From: Paenilisteria newyorkensis
Lineage (GTDB): Bacteria; Bacillota; Bacilli; Lactobacillales; Listeriaceae
DNA length: 64,000 nucleotides
Direction: 5' to 3'
NCBI RefSeq assembly: GCF_000766145.1
Contig: NZ_JNFB01000008.1
Location: 1-64,000 of the forward strand
The notes beneath the pieces are model-generated. The model was not told the origin of the DNA. It saw nothing but the letters and a program-made list of their open reading frames with translations, and searched no databases. The position numbers and the translations under genes were made by a program. Below are positions 24,910 to 34,187 of the stretch, one piece after another; the stretch's first letter is position 1, and each line of letters starts with the position of its first letter.

Positions 24910-25314
24910 TTATTCCTCCTTGTTTTTATGAATTTCCGCCCGAAACATGGCGGACCATATGAATAATTTTTTGGCCGTTATATCAACTTCGGAAGGCTCT
25001 GTGTATATTTCGCATTGTGTAAAAGAAAAAGAACCATCCTCGGGTGATAGTTCACCATCTGATAGTTCTAGCGCCTCCGCTATATGTTCGATTGTGTTCA
25101 TCGCTGTAACTCTGTCTTGATGCTTGACGAGGATTTGAAAGACAATGTTTTTAGTAACTGTTCTGTCCATGTAGCGAACACCTGGGGAAGAAGGCGTAAA
25201 TCTAAAAACAATGTCCTCCTCGTCAATGTCTAAGACGCTCATTCTAACAGCACTAAATAAATCCAATCTCGTTTCTAGATGCATTTTGACAGCCTCAAAA
25301 AATACTTTTCTCAT
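24910..25314 (-). CDS. minor capsid/tail terminator-like protein (Minor_capsid_3 type)
   Basis: 134 residues. Position, size and the RTVTKNIVFQILVKHQDR...TAMNTIEHIAEALE core match the third of three small minor capsid genes found in PSA-like phages. It probably ends the tail tube or forms the head-tail interface. Confidence 0.7.
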   Translation of the reverse strand: MRKVFFEAVKMHLETRLDLFSAVRMSVLDIDEEDIVFRFTPSSPGVRYMDRTVTKNIVFQILVKHQDRVTAMNTIEHIAEALELSDGELSPEDGSFSFTQCEIYTEPSEVDITAKKLFIWSAMFRAEIHKNKEE

Positions 25315-25667
25315 CTTCTCCCCCCTGCCGCCGCATTGTTGGCTACTTTTACCCAGTCACTTAGAAACTGCGACTTTGCAACTTCGAACCATAGTCCGCC
25401 CGCATGAGGATTTTTATCTTTGCTGAAATTAAATTGCGGGTTAAAATAGATCCGTCGAACGTAAGGTACCGCCCATATAAGCATTCCCTCACCAATTTTA
25501 GAATGTATAAAGCTGCTATCAATCGTAGCCTGTGTATCCCATGGTGCAAAGTAATTCGAGTCTTTCAAAACCTGATTATCAAGCGCAAATTGAGCCCTTT
25601 CAATGCGCTTATAGACATCCTTTTCGATATCCTTCGCATTAACCTGCACTTCAACCTTAATCCTCAA
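25311..25667 (-). CDS. minor capsid protein (Minor_capsid_2, HK97 gp10-like)
   Basis: 118 residues with the pattern KVEVQVNAKDIEKDVYKRIERAQFALDNQVLKDSNYFAPWDTGAT-like N-terminus and AGGLWFEVAKSQFLSDWVKVA near the end. This is typical for the gp10-like neck proteins. Overlaps both neighbours by four bases. Confidence 0.75.
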   Translation of the reverse strand: MRIKVEVQVNAKDIEKDVYKRIERAQFALDNQVLKDSNYFAPWDTQATIDSSFIHSKIGEGMLIWAVPYVRRIYFNPQFNFSKDKNPHAGGLWFEVAKSQFLSDWVKVANNAAAGGRR

Positions 25668-25993
25668 TTACAATACACCTCCCAGTGATGCACGTTACTC
25701 CCTCCAGCGTATACCTCATCCACGGAAACAACGTTATACTCACGGTTATCGAAAATGAAAATAGATTTCTCGCTCGGCCGAAAGGCTGGACTAGAATTGA
25801 TGCGATCAATAAAAATGAGTGTGCTAGATTGGATATCATCACCGTTTGACGTTTTAACAACACGATTGACAGGTTGCACCCGAACACGATTGACAGGAAC
25901 AGGTTCCTCCCATTCTTCGCCGTATGCGCTTTTCGGGATATACTCTTTATACTCGACATTGTGAATCAATAACCGTCGTTGTATCAACAGCAA
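25664..25993 (-). CDS. minor capsid protein (Minor_capsid_1 type)
   Basis: 109 residues ending in SIFIFDNREYNVVSVDEVYAGGSNVHHWEVYC, a pattern common in head completion/stopper proteins. The start is uncertain; a TTG at 25993 behind GGGGATG is possible. It overlaps the previous gene. Confidence 0.7.
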   Translation of the reverse strand: MLLIQRRLLIHNVEYKEYIPKSAYGEEWEEPVPVNRVRVQPVNRVVKTSNGDDIQSSTLIFIDRINSSPAFRPSEKSIFIFDNREYNVVSVDEVYAGGSNVHHWEVYCN

Positions 25994-26403
25994 TCACATC
26001 CCCGCGCAAGTGACGGAACCCCAGCGTATAAAAGGCCAGTCGGCGCCAGAATTTCATAGATGTTATTTGCGAATAGAACAACTTTGCCACTGTTTGAAGC
26101 ATTACCACCGCTACCGCCTCCTTCACTGTAATTCCCAATGCGCACACTACTACCGGCCCCACTATCGACAACGGAAGCCGTTTCACCGTTAAGGAATAAA
26201 AATTCTACTTGTGCAGCAGTAGCCTCCATTACGCGGTCGCGCTGAAATTCAACTAAATTGTCGAAGCCTGTTCTGCTGATTGCATACCTAGTAAATCGGT
26301 CAATATCGCGACTAGCACGGGGAATAAGGCGTTGTAATTCCTCCGCGGAAATCTCAACGCCTACGTACTCCGCTAGGAAATATTCCGAGTCAATGAATTC
26401 CAT
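25984..26403 (-). CDS. head-tail connector protein
   Basis: 139 residues from the ATG at 26403 (a TTG three codons earlier is an alternative). Helical N-terminus (EEISAEELQRLIPRASRDIDRFTRY-like) resembles gp6/gp15-type connectors. A glycine/serine loop (GGGSGGNASNSG) and a C-terminal CDCC are unusual. Confidence 0.65.
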   Translation of the reverse strand: MEFIDSEYFLAEYVGVEISAEELQRLIPRASRDIDRFTRYAISRTGFDNLVEFQRDRVMEATAAQVEFLFLNGETASVVDSGAGSSVRIGNYSEGGGSGGNASNSGKVVLFANNIYEILAPTGLLYAGVPSLARGCDCC

Positions 26404-26413
26404 CTTAATCAAC

Positions 26414-26701
26414 TCATTTCGCTATTTTTTGATACGCTTCTTTTAGTTCTTTATATCCGCCTTGCAATTCTTGATGTTCTTTTTCTAAAGCTGCATATTT
26501 TTCTTTATGTTCCTTAATTTGACTCTCTAATTTTTCATACTTAGATTTATCAATCTTGTCATTGCCTGCTGCATACTCAACAACTTTGTATTCCTTTTTC
26601 TTCTCGTCTAGTTCGACAACATCATAACCAAGAGCGGTATAAGTGCTTTTTTCTGTCTCGTCGATACTTAACACTTTATTGAATCTCTTTACAGTAATCA
26701 T
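26414..26701 (-). CDS. hypothetical coiled-coil head-region protein
   Basis: 95 residues. The N-terminal 30 form strands (MITVKRFNKVLSIDE), the C-terminal 50 a charged coiled coil (EKLESQIKEHKEKYAALEKEH). It follows the major capsid gene with a GAGAGGAG site. Possibly a head fibre or decoration; no family recognised. Confidence 0.6.
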   Translation of the reverse strand: MITVKRFNKVLSIDETEKSTYTALGYDVVELDEKKKEYKVVEYAAGNDKIDKSKYEKLESQIKEHKEKYAALEKEHQELQGGYKELKEAYQKIAK

Positions 26702-26718
26702 GCTAAAACTCCTCTCTA

Positions 26719-27618
26719 TTATGGTTTGACAACGAATTGAATGCCGTTGCTACGTTGTTTGAATAAAATAACATCATTGTAGAACTGCTCGTAATACAAC
26801 CAGTTACCTGCTGTTTTAGCTGATGGCGAATCAAATCCAGCGAAAGTATATTTTTCTGGCGCGCACATTACTGGAATATGAATAAGCATCATTTGAATTT
26901 GTTTCGCTGCTGGATCATCAATAACGCCAACCGAGAAGTTATATAGCGTCTTGAAGCGGTCAGGCGCTACTTGTCTAATATCAACTTCATCAAGGCGGGA
27001 GATGCGACGATCAATAACTTGATTGTTCGACTGAACATCAAAATTACGCGTTAAACCTTCCGCGCGTTTTAGAATTTTATTAACAGCAGGAGTTACATAT
27101 AAAACACGATTCATAGGTACCGCTTGTTCATCCATCAGTTGCATCATGTCGTCGAACTGGCGTAAGATATTAGCTTCGTCTAGTTCCATTTCGTAGATTC
27201 CTTTCGTTGGATCTAACTCTTGTTTTTGCGCGAACAACATCGAGAACATGTATTTGTCTTTCTCTGGAATCTTATGCGTTTCGTTAAATACACGAGTAAC
27301 ATTAGCCATAGTAGTGGTAAAATTCGTTTCGTCAACATCGCTAGGGTCGATAAGCGTTTGCCAGTATCTTTCGTTTTTCAATTGATATGTTTCCCAGTCA
27401 TTCGAATAGTTAGCTTCGAACCCTGTAATAGTACGACGTGGGCGGTCTCTCAATCCTTCGTTAACTGTTAACAACGGAAGTTTAACGGTATCTTGTCCAA
27501 CCCATTGAATGATACTATTCGATGGAGAGTTCCATAGTTCCGCAGATTGTAGCATGTGGCGGAATGGTTCTTGTAACGCTCGTTGGTAGTCTGTTGCAAA
27601 GTTTAAAATTGCTGCCAT
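26719..27618 (-). CDS. major capsid protein
   Basis: 299 residues between scaffold and connector genes. Starts MAAILNFATDYQRALQEPF. Sequence patterns such as YQLKNERYWQTLIDPSDVDETN and PMNRVLYVTPAVNKILKRA match capsid proteins of PSA-like Listeria and related phages. The gene ends CCA TAA without a CCC slip site, so no frameshift like that of PSA capsid is predicted. Confidence 0.88.
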   Translation of the reverse strand: MAAILNFATDYQRALQEPFRHMLQSAELWNSPSNSIIQWVGQDTVKLPLLTVNEGLRDRPRRTITGFEANYSNDWETYQLKNERYWQTLIDPSDVDETNFTTTMANVTRVFNETHKIPEKDKYMFSMLFAQKQELDPTKGIYEMELDEANILRQFDDMMQLMDEQAVPMNRVLYVTPAVNKILKRAEGLTRNFDVQSNNQVIDRRISRLDEVDIRQVAPDRFKTLYNFSVGVIDDPAAKQIQMMLIHIPVMCAPEKYTFAGFDSPSAKTAGNWLYYEQFYNDVILFKQRSNGIQFVVKP

Positions 27619-27640
27619 TTTTATTCCTTCTTTCTATTTT

Positions 27641-28273
27641 TTATTTAGGTAAGTTGTAAATATCTTGAAACGCGGACTTCATCGCTTCCCCTGGTGTCGT
27701 TGTATAGTTTTGCTGTCTGGCAGCATTACCGGTATTTTTAGTTGGCTGTGCTTCTTTGCTGAAAAATGGGTATTTTTCCAGAACCGCTTTTACAGCCTTC
27801 GCTGGGTCCTTCTCCTCCAACTTCTCGGCAAGAGCGATCACGTCAGATAAAGAATCATCCGTTACGCCGTTTTTAAGCGCTGCGATTTGCCAATCTTTCG
27901 CTGCTGATTCGCTACTAATTCGATTCGCTTCATCCTGCGCGGCTTGCAATGCTTCCGCCTGTTTGTCTGCTTCTGTTTTCTGGCTGTCTTGGAAGTCTTT
28001 GTATGCTTTCAGTTGCTGTTGTAATGCGTCCTCACTATCCACACCTAAATCCTTCAAAAAGTCCTCTTTGCTGAATGTAGCGGGTGGCTCGGTTGGAGGT
28101 GTAGGCGGTGTCGTTGGCTCTGCTGGCGGTTCATTTCCTGCTGCATTCGGTTCCGTCGGTTCGGTTGCTGGTTCTGCAAAATGCTGGATATCAAACTTAA
28201 CCATCTTTGTGTTTTTCAATTCGTCACCCCCTTTCACGTCGGCTTGATTTTGGTTTTCAGAATAAAAATTCAT
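27641..28273 (-). CDS. scaffolding protein
   Basis: 210 residues, acidic and helical, with a proline/glutamate/threonine-rich stretch (about 36-70) after the KFDIQHFAEPA start motif that is common to phage scaffolds. The helical core (75-185) would hold the capsid protein in place during assembly. AAGGAGG precedes the ATG at 28273; an internal ATG in front of VKFDIQHFA is a possible second start. Confidence 0.85.
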   Translation of the reverse strand: MNFYSENQNQADVKGGDELKNTKMVKFDIQHFAEPATEPTEPNAAGNEPPAEPTTPPTPPTEPPATFSKEDFLKDLGVDSEDALQQQLKAYKDFQDSQKTEADKQAEALQAAQDEANRISSESAAKDWQIAALKNGVTDDSLSDVIALAEKLEEKDPAKAVKAVLEKYPFFSKEAQPTKNTGNAARQQNYTTTPGEAMKSAFQDIYNLPK

Positions 28274-28327
28274 CCTAATTCCTCCTTTTAGGTCATATAG
28301 GTCATAATAAAAAGACCTAGCATATAG

Positions 28328-29410
28328 CTACGTCTCGACTATTTTTTCGCGGTTGTAACGGCGGGTCCGTCCCGTCTTATTGATAAACCGCCTCATTTTC
28401 GCTTGTCTATGCGACACAATGCGCCTCGCATCCTTCAAATCCTTTTCTGCAACGTCCATCGATTTCAACATAGATAACTGGTGTTTTGCCTTCCTGATGT
28501 TCCGCTCTAACAGCCGTTGTCGCTGTGATTCCTTGTATATTGCAATCGATGCCTTTTTGTCATAAGGGAAATGCCGTTGCACCGATACGCCTTCAATGTA
28601 GACATAGAGGCGATGCCCGCAATTTATACCGGTAACAATACCATCGATTTCTCCGTAGGTCGTACTAGATAACGGCGGATACTTTTTACTTTTACCGCTA
28701 CGGCTGTATATCCTACCTTGAAATTCTAGATGCGTCGGTCGGCTCCCTGCATGGCTGGAAACTTCCACAAGGTCCACCTCATAATCATCAAATCTAGCCT
28801 CTTGGACCTTATTCCCGACGTTTTTTTGTGTATTCTTAACAACCATGTTCACATATGCTTCGGTACTCCAACGCGCTCCTCTGCGGTCGATAAGGGCAGG
28901 CATTCCATTCTCCGCCCATTTCTTCGCTGTTTTCGTCAATGCCTCATCTAACGTAATGCCACCGCCAACAAATTCAGCACTGGCCTGCGTTATGATTTCT
29001 AAGTAGATGGACGATGATTGTTTGAGCATCGTGGCGTTCATAAGTTCTAAACGGGTCAACGCTTCAATGTCCTGCGTAGCGATAACCTTAGCGATATTGG
29101 CACTATCTGAATATGACACGACGCTTTTATCGGGCAATCGATCGCGTATTTCTCTTTCGACTCTCACACCTTCACCCGCCGCCGTTTCTCGTATCATCTT
29201 CCGCATTTTATGGTTGGCCGATTTGGCCGCTTGCGTGACAGTTTGCAAATGTTGCCGTTGCAACCGACTGGCATCCTGCAATTTATCTGCGCGCCATTGT
29301 GCCAGAGTTTCCAACGTGATTCCTGCGCCATTGCCTACCGCCTTACCAATCGAATCTAATAAAAGCCCCTCTAATTTCAAATAAATATCGATTATTTGCT
29401 GTGATAGCAT
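28328..29410 (-). CDS. minor capsid protein (Phage_min_cap2 / SPP1 gp7-like)
   Basis: 360 residues directly after the portal gene. HPGSRPTH-like motif HAGSRPTHLEFQGRIYS near residues 212-228 and GINCGHRLYVYIEG near 255 are hallmarks of the minor capsid/head morphogenesis family. Possibly it guides DNA entry. Helical N- and C-terminal parts. Confidence 0.85.
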   Translation of the reverse strand: MLSQQIIDIYLKLEGLLLDSIGKAVGNGAGITLETLAQWRADKLQDASRLQRQHLQTVTQAAKSANHKMRKMIRETAAGEGVRVEREIRDRLPDKSVVSYSDSANIAKVIATQDIEALTRLELMNATMLKQSSSIYLEIITQASAEFVGGGITLDEALTKTAKKWAENGMPALIDRRGARWSTEAYVNMVVKNTQKNVGNKVQEARFDDYEVDLVEVSSHAGSRPTHLEFQGRIYSRSGKSKKYPPLSSTTYGEIDGIVTGINCGHRLYVYIEGVSVQRHFPYDKKASIAIYKESQRQRLLERNIRKAKHQLSMLKSMDVAEKDLKDARRIVSHRQAKMRRFINKTGRTRRYNREKIVET

Positions 29411-29412
29411 GA

Positions 29413-30891
29413 TTATTCAACTCCGAACATGTCAACTACTTCTGCCGTCACTCTTTGTTCGTCCGCTTCGATTTCTGCAAGTATTTCCTCGGCTGTCGTC
29501 TCGTCAACATCCTGCGCGGCCATAATCGCCCGCTTTTTAGACTGTAAGCCTGAACCAGTTAACGCTATTTGTTGATTTATACGCGCGTCTTTGTCATTTA
29601 TAATAGAATCATCAAAGGTAGTAGTAACTTCGTATTCCTCTGTTGGATATCCATTTATTCCAAAGTGATCCGCGATAAGTAATATACTCTCTACGACATT
29701 AGCAACGAAAACCTCGATATTATTCTCATGCGATTGCTTGCTCCTAAACGTCTTACTGTTCTCACTAACAACCTCTGTCGCTGTTTTCAGTCCAGTTACA
29801 TCAAAACCGAACGTTGCAGCAGAGAAACCAGTTTGCGTAGATAGTGTTTTCAAATATGCATCTAATGCTGATATATGCTCACTAACACGTAGCTCCGGCG
29901 ACACATCGTAGTATTTTTGATTATTTTCATCTTGTCGCATCCCCTGAAATATTTCATCATCCGTATCGAAATATTTTGTTACAGTTCCAGTCGCAACATC
30001 TGTTTTACCTTTAATCCACGCGTCTGGAACAATCGCCCTCTTGCCGCCTATTCTGAATTCTCTTTCTAAAGAGTCGAAAACCCTGTCAATCGATTTCAAA
30101 GTGTCTATAGCATTTGCGAATATAGAAATCCCGAGCGGCACATTTGTATCAACATTATTAGCTACTGCCGGCTTGCAATACGCGAAAAACGGTCGTGTCG
30201 CCTTTGGGAACTCAACTATTTCCTCTAAATCAGGATAAAGAAATGCTAAATCAACAGGTGTTCCCAGCGAGGTATCATTAATAGATGCCTTGTACAATTC
30301 GTTTCTGACGACATACCCAGTGTCTTGTTTCTCGTGCCATCTGATTAGCGTATAATTGAAATCCTTGACCTTTTTCTGCTCAACAACAATAATAGCCTGA
30401 TCTATCTCTTTGTTAACATCCCACGATAGAGGAATGAAACTTTCTGCTGGAACATACGATACTTTAATGTCACCATCGCTCTTATAAATTTCGGCAGCCA
30501 TTCCGCCAAGCGCCATCATAAACTCGGCATTATCCTGCGTGTTCTTGATGAATCCGTTCGCTTCCAGAATAGGAGAAACAAAGTTTCCTACCGCCTCATT
30601 ATCAAAGCTAACTTCCATTTTTTCATTGCATATCATGTTAGCCATTTCTTGCGATACCTGTTTTCCCATGCCCATCGTCATCATATTACGCTGTTTCTTG
30701 ACGCCTTGAACAAAGTACCAAATCGTATGATATTCACTGTAAAAACCTTGATACCAGCACCGCCACTTCGCGATATTATCGTAAAACGATTGATCTATAG
30801 GGATGTCGACTTTTTGTTGCAATTCAATCCCTTTGATAATTCTCATTCTGTACAACACCCCTTTGATTTTATTGATTAGCTTTTTAATCAT
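29413..30891 (-). CDS. portal protein (SPP1 gp6 type)
   Basis: 492 residues. Forms the dodecameric DNA channel at one capsid vertex. Recognised by position and by stretches such as FDNEAVGNFVSPILEANGF, PVDLAFLYPDLEE and GFDVTGLKTATEVVSENSKT near 370-390, typical of SPP1-like portals in Listeria phages. GGAGG precedes the ATG and lies just outside the right arm of the inverted repeat described separately. Confidence 0.9.
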   Translation of the reverse strand: MIKKLINKIKGVLYRMRIIKGIELQQKVDIPIDQSFYDNIAKWRCWYQGFYSEYHTIWYFVQGVKKQRNMMTMGMGKQVSQEMANMICNEKMEVSFDNEAVGNFVSPILEANGFIKNTQDNAEFMMALGGMAAEIYKSDGDIKVSYVPAESFIPLSWDVNKEIDQAIIVVEQKKVKDFNYTLIRWHEKQDTGYVVRNELYKASINDTSLGTPVDLAFLYPDLEEIVEFPKATRPFFAYCKPAVANNVDTNVPLGISIFANAIDTLKSIDRVFDSLEREFRIGGKRAIVPDAWIKGKTDVATGTVTKYFDTDDEIFQGMRQDENNQKYYDVSPELRVSEHISALDAYLKTLSTQTGFSAATFGFDVTGLKTATEVVSENSKTFRSKQSHENNIEVFVANVVESILLIADHFGINGYPTEEYEVTTTFDDSIINDKDARINQQIALTGSGLQSKKRAIMAAQDVDETTAEEILAEIEADEQRVTAEVVDMFGVE

Positions 30892-30903
30892 CTGCTTTAC
30901 CTC

Positions 30904-31666
30904 CTACGTTCCCCTTGTTAGGCAGTCGAGAGTATTATTTTTTAATCATTACAACTTGAAGCTTTAATTAGTCGTTGCTACCATTTTGTTGCCCTTGATG
31001 ACCGTGGTGTCCATGATGCCCGTGGTGGAAATCAACAGGATAAGGAACTGGATAAGGTTGCGGATAAGATTGAGGACCGCAATAACCGCCATAACCCCGA
31101 CCATATCCGTTATCACATTTAACAGCTCCTAAGATAGCGCTTAGCGTATCTTGTTCACGATACTGTGCATTCGTGTTGTTGATTTGATTCGTGATATATC
31201 CAGCAGATTCAGCGGCAGTTGCTTTGCTGTTAGCTTCAGCTAGTTGTGTTTGTAAGTTACTGATTTGACCATCTTTGATTGAATCAAGTATAGCCTGCGT
31301 ATTTTGATTTGCTTGCATAGCAATACTGTTGAAACCTTGTGTTAATGTTGAATTAGTAGCGTAATTACCGGATGTAATCGCTTCTGTAACTTCTTGGAAG
31401 CCGTTAGTTTGATTAGATGCTAGGTTTTGAATAGATGTATTAGTCGCTTGATCTAGTACAAAATCTTTTGTTGCAACGTCTGCATTCTTATTGCCAAGTA
31501 CATTTCCGCCGAACAAAGCTCCTAGCAACAGACCTCCTAAAAGACCTCCTCCGCCTAAGCCACCTAAGCCTCCGCCTCCAAATCCGCCATTGTTCATAAT
31601 CTCATTATCAAATGCCATTTTTACCGTCCCCTTTGACCCTCGACTGCCTAACAGGAGAAACGTAGG
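30904..31666. repeat. 28-bp inverted repeats enclosing one gene
   Basis: The arms 31639-31666 and 30904-30931 are inverted copies with 25 of 28 positions identical (both contain CTCGACTGCCTAACA and end in ACGTAGG). They enclose only the 30968-31618 gene. One arm touches the terL stop codon, the other the portal ribosome site. No clear target duplication was seen. Confidence 0.85.
30968..31618 (-). CDS. glycine- and histidine-rich protein between terminase and portal
   Basis: 216 residues. N-terminal 40 are Gly/Leu-rich (GGFGGGGLGGLGGGG, then LLGGLLLGALFGG), possibly membrane-inserting. Middle part (45-160) is helical and Asn/Gln/Ala-rich. The tail is Tyr/Pro-rich, then HHGHHGHHGHQGQQ, a likely metal-binding stretch. 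AAGGGGACGG is the ribosome site. The terL-portal junction normally has no such gene, and the flanking inverted repeats suggest it arrived as a unit. No family recognised. Confidence 0.75.
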   Translation of the reverse strand: MAFDNEIMNNGGFGGGGLGGLGGGGLLGGLLLGALFGGNVLGNKNADVATKDFVLDQATNTSIQNLASNQTNGFQEVTEAITSGNYATNSTLTQGFNSIAMQANQNTQAILDSIKDGQISNLQTQLAEANSKATAAESAGYITNQINNTNAQYREQDTLSAILGAVKCDNGYGRGYGGYCGPQSYPQPYPVPYPVDFHHGHHGHHGHQGQQNGSND

Positions 31667-32968
31667 TTAGAAACTCTTGATATATTCCTTGAAAAAATGA
31701 TTTATGCTATATCTGAATTCATCCATCGCGTGATTGTCTTTGTCCGCAGGTTTTCCGTGTTCATTACGCGCGTATAGACCAACCTCTTTGATGAAATGAT
31801 AGTGATCATAAGGTTTGTTATCTTCGTAGAGGTAAAAAAGCCCTTTGTCTATGCAACTTTTAGCTCGTTCAATGCCGACTTCTATTTTCAGGCCGTTTGC
31901 ATCGATGGTGTCGCGACTGTTGTTGTCGGCTTTATCGGTATCGACACCAAGTAAATGCAATTCTTCTCGCAATGATTTACAGGCCGGATCAACAAAGAAG
32001 TAATCATGATGGTATCCCCATTTCGAGAAACACCAATCCTTGAATTTAACGATTTCTTTTGCATATGTGGACATCGCTTTAATGCTGCCTGTTTCCTTAC
32101 CGCTGTGATAGTAGTTAGCCATGCGGTAGAGGCGATAGCTATACTTACCGCTATCGCTTTGAAATTGAGTTACAACATTAAAACTGCACGTCGTAGCGTC
32201 TGACTGCCCTCCATCCGCGCTAAAAAACGCCTCTACAACTTTTCCTTGCAGGACGCTCTTTTCGTGCTTATCTGGGTCGAAATTATTGTATATTACGCCC
32301 TCTGGCATAACTCTTTCGCCTAACCAATCACGCTTATAGAGGTAGTCGGATGTCTTACATTCATCTTCCCATTCTTTCAACCGCGAACCTGTTAAAATCG
32401 GGTTATCTTGAGGTCGCCAGTGTCTAAATCGATATGTTCCAGTCTTTACAAACGGTTCTAGCGCTTCTAAGTTAGGATGATTAGGCGCTGGCGGATTCTG
32501 TTCTACCAGGTGAAAACGACACTTAGATGCCTTTGTACGCCTAAACGCTTCTTCAATCACGGCTTTGTTAAGCAGGTTAAACTCTAGGAATGTGACCGTA
32601 CCGAATGACATACCCGTTATCGAACCAACAGCATTAACCTTACCGCCACCTTTGTAATAGATGCGTTTCTCTCCCGTAGGCAGGTTCAACCACAGGTGGT
32701 CCCCGTGTTCATCGTGTCGTATCTCTCCGAAATCGGCGAAAATGTGTTCTAAACCAAATCCCTCGCAATCCATAAACATACGGTAAGCCTGTTCCTGATT
32801 GTACGCTAACACTAGATGTAGAGGGTCTGGACTAGCTGCGTAGATGATAGCCATCTTTAAAGCGTCTGACATCGTTTTACCTGAACGAATAGTGCCTTCA
32901 TTCAGTTCTAAGCGGATGCCCTTGATGTTTGCATATACGTTCTCTTTCTGCTTTTCAGACAACATCAT
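31667..32968 (-). CDS. terL: terminase large subunit
   Basis: 433 residues from the ATG at 32968 (GAGGG site). Packages phage DNA. The ATPase has a P-loop GTIRSGKT (25-32) and an acidic Walker B region around GTVTFLEFNLL; the nuclease half shows FFVDPACKSL and DNHAMDEFRY. Closest to SPP1 G2P-type terminases. Overlaps terS by 14 bases. Confidence 0.92.
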   Translation of the reverse strand: MMLSEKQKENVYANIKGIRLELNEGTIRSGKTMSDALKMAIIYAASPDPLHLVLAYNQEQAYRMFMDCEGFGLEHIFADFGEIRHDEHGDHLWLNLPTGEKRIYYKGGGKVNAVGSITGMSFGTVTFLEFNLLNKAVIEEAFRRTKASKCRFHLVEQNPPAPNHPNLEALEPFVKTGTYRFRHWRPQDNPILTGSRLKEWEDECKTSDYLYKRDWLGERVMPEGVIYNNFDPDKHEKSVLQGKVVEAFFSADGGQSDATTCSFNVVTQFQSDSGKYSYRLYRMANYYHSGKETGSIKAMSTYAKEIVKFKDWCFSKWGYHHDYFFVDPACKSLREELHLLGVDTDKADNNSRDTIDANGLKIEVGIERAKSCIDKGLFYLYEDNKPYDHYHFIKEVGLYARNEHGKPADKDNHAMDEFRYSINHFFKEYIKSF

Positions 32969-33515
32969 CTGGATCACCCTCGCTTTCCGGGTCCTTTTCT
33001 TCTTCCACTCCTAAACCAGTCCCTAAGTCGATTAGATCGTCAATGCGGATACGTGCTGTTTGATTTTGCGTGATTTTATTGGCTCTATTTTTAAGGATAG
33101 ATGCCTCTGCTTCCATTTTTTCAGCTTGAGCCGTTATTAATCTTCTTTGAATAGCCAAACTCGAAGGGTAGCGCTTAAGTATCTCCTTAGCTGCATCTTT
33201 TCGATGATTTATATCTGGCTCTTTTTCCACTATTTCGTAACTATCAGCAAAAGAAATGATAACCTTTTCTTTAATCTCTCCTCTGGCTATTTTTGTAAGT
33301 AGTTCTAACGCTTCCGTTGCATTCATAATTCTTTCTGATTCTATTTTAGCTAGCGTTTCCTCTATATACGCCTCAATGTCAGGTTTTGCAAGGTTTTCTG
33401 TCCCTATCTGTCTAGCTGTTTTTTTGCTATATCCAGCGAGACGCGCCGCTTCCGCAGCGTTACCGCATCGTATATACTCATCTGCAAAACGCTGTTGTTT
33501 CTCTGTCAGTCCCAC
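32955..33515 (-). CDS. terS: terminase small subunit
   Basis: 186 residues. N-terminal Terminase_2 HTH (LTEKQQRFADEYIRCGNAAEAARLAGYSKKTARQIG) binds the packaging site; a helical oligomerisation core and an acidic tail follow. Start is probably GTG at 33515. Confidence 0.9.
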   Translation of the reverse strand: MGLTEKQQRFADEYIRCGNAAEAARLAGYSKKTARQIGTENLAKPDIEAYIEETLAKIESERIMNATEALELLTKIARGEIKEKVIISFADSYEIVEKEPDINHRKDAAKEILKRYPSSLAIQRRLITAQAEKMEAEASILKNRANKITQNQTARIRIDDLIDLGTGLGVEEEKDPESEGDPDDVV

Positions 33516-33556
33516 TACATATCACCACGCCTCCCTTTATTAGAATAGGTTTTTGA

Positions 33557-33910
33557 TTATTTTAACAGCCTTCCGTTTTCGTCAACAGCACACTCGGTAT
33601 TTATTAAACTGCCATTTTTAGAAAATCTAATGCCTTCTTTATCAACAATCCACATATGGCCTTCTTTTCCTCGAATAAGCGTGAAATCTTTAGTTATGAT
33701 TGTTGTAGTATCTTCGTTTTGCATAACTTGGACGTAGCTTCCGTCATATGCCATAGGCGATTCTTCCGTTTTATCCTCAATCAAATCTTCGCGGATGTAG
33801 CGATGTCCGTTTAAATATACAGGCCCGACATAATCATCTCCAAGACCATTAAGTTCAAATTTCAGTTGTATTTCTTCCTCGGTGACTCTATCTAACTTAT
33901 TTTTAAACAT
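33557..33910 (-). CDS. hypothetical phage protein
   Basis: 117 residues from the ATG at 33910 (GGAG site). The central stretch GPVYLNGHRYIREDLIED and repeated short strands suggest a beta fold. Lies just before terS in the late transcript. No family recognised. Confidence 0.55.
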   Translation of the reverse strand: MFKNKLDRVTEEEIQLKFELNGLGDDYVGPVYLNGHRYIREDLIEDKTEESPMAYDGSYVQVMQNEDTTTIITKDFTLIRGKEGHMWIVDKEGIRFSKNGSLINTECAVDENGRLLK

Positions 33911-34187
33911 ACTTCCCAACTCCATTCACATTTTTAAAAGCACTGCGCCTATCATTAAAAAATAAACGCAATTTCTTGATATTTTTGCGTTTAATCCGCG
34001 AGTTGTTCGTGTTGTTTGCTATTTGCATGTATTTTTTAGTTTCAGGATGATTGGACAATACACGATTAATAAACTTTTTAGCGCTTTTGATAAAATCATC
34101 GATTGCTACAGCAATTTTCTTGATAAACTTAACTATTTCCTCGAACGCTTTACGAACTTTATCCTCGAATTCTTGGTTATTTTCCAT
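33903..34187 (-). CDS. hypothetical basic helical phage protein
   Basis: 94 residues from the ATG at 34187 (AAGGAG site). Strongly basic with amphipathic helices (KFIKKIAVAIDDFIKSAKKFINRVL). It overlaps the 44-codon membrane gene upstream. Possibly DNA- or membrane-binding; no family recognised. Confidence 0.55.
   Translation of the reverse strand: MENNQEFEDKVRKAFEEIVKFIKKIAVAIDDFIKSAKKFINRVLSNHPETKKYMQIANNTNNSRIKRKNIKKLRLFFNDRRSAFKNVNGVGKYV

Noticed and set aside
26719-27618. Programmed frameshift in the major capsid gene, as in phage PSA
   Set aside because: The gene ends CCA TAA with no CCC-T slip site, and the next gene has its own AGGAG ribosome site.
30904-31666. Insertion sequence with transposase inside the inverted repeats
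   Set aside because: The enclosed protein has no DDE or other transposase motif, and no target duplication flanks the repeats.
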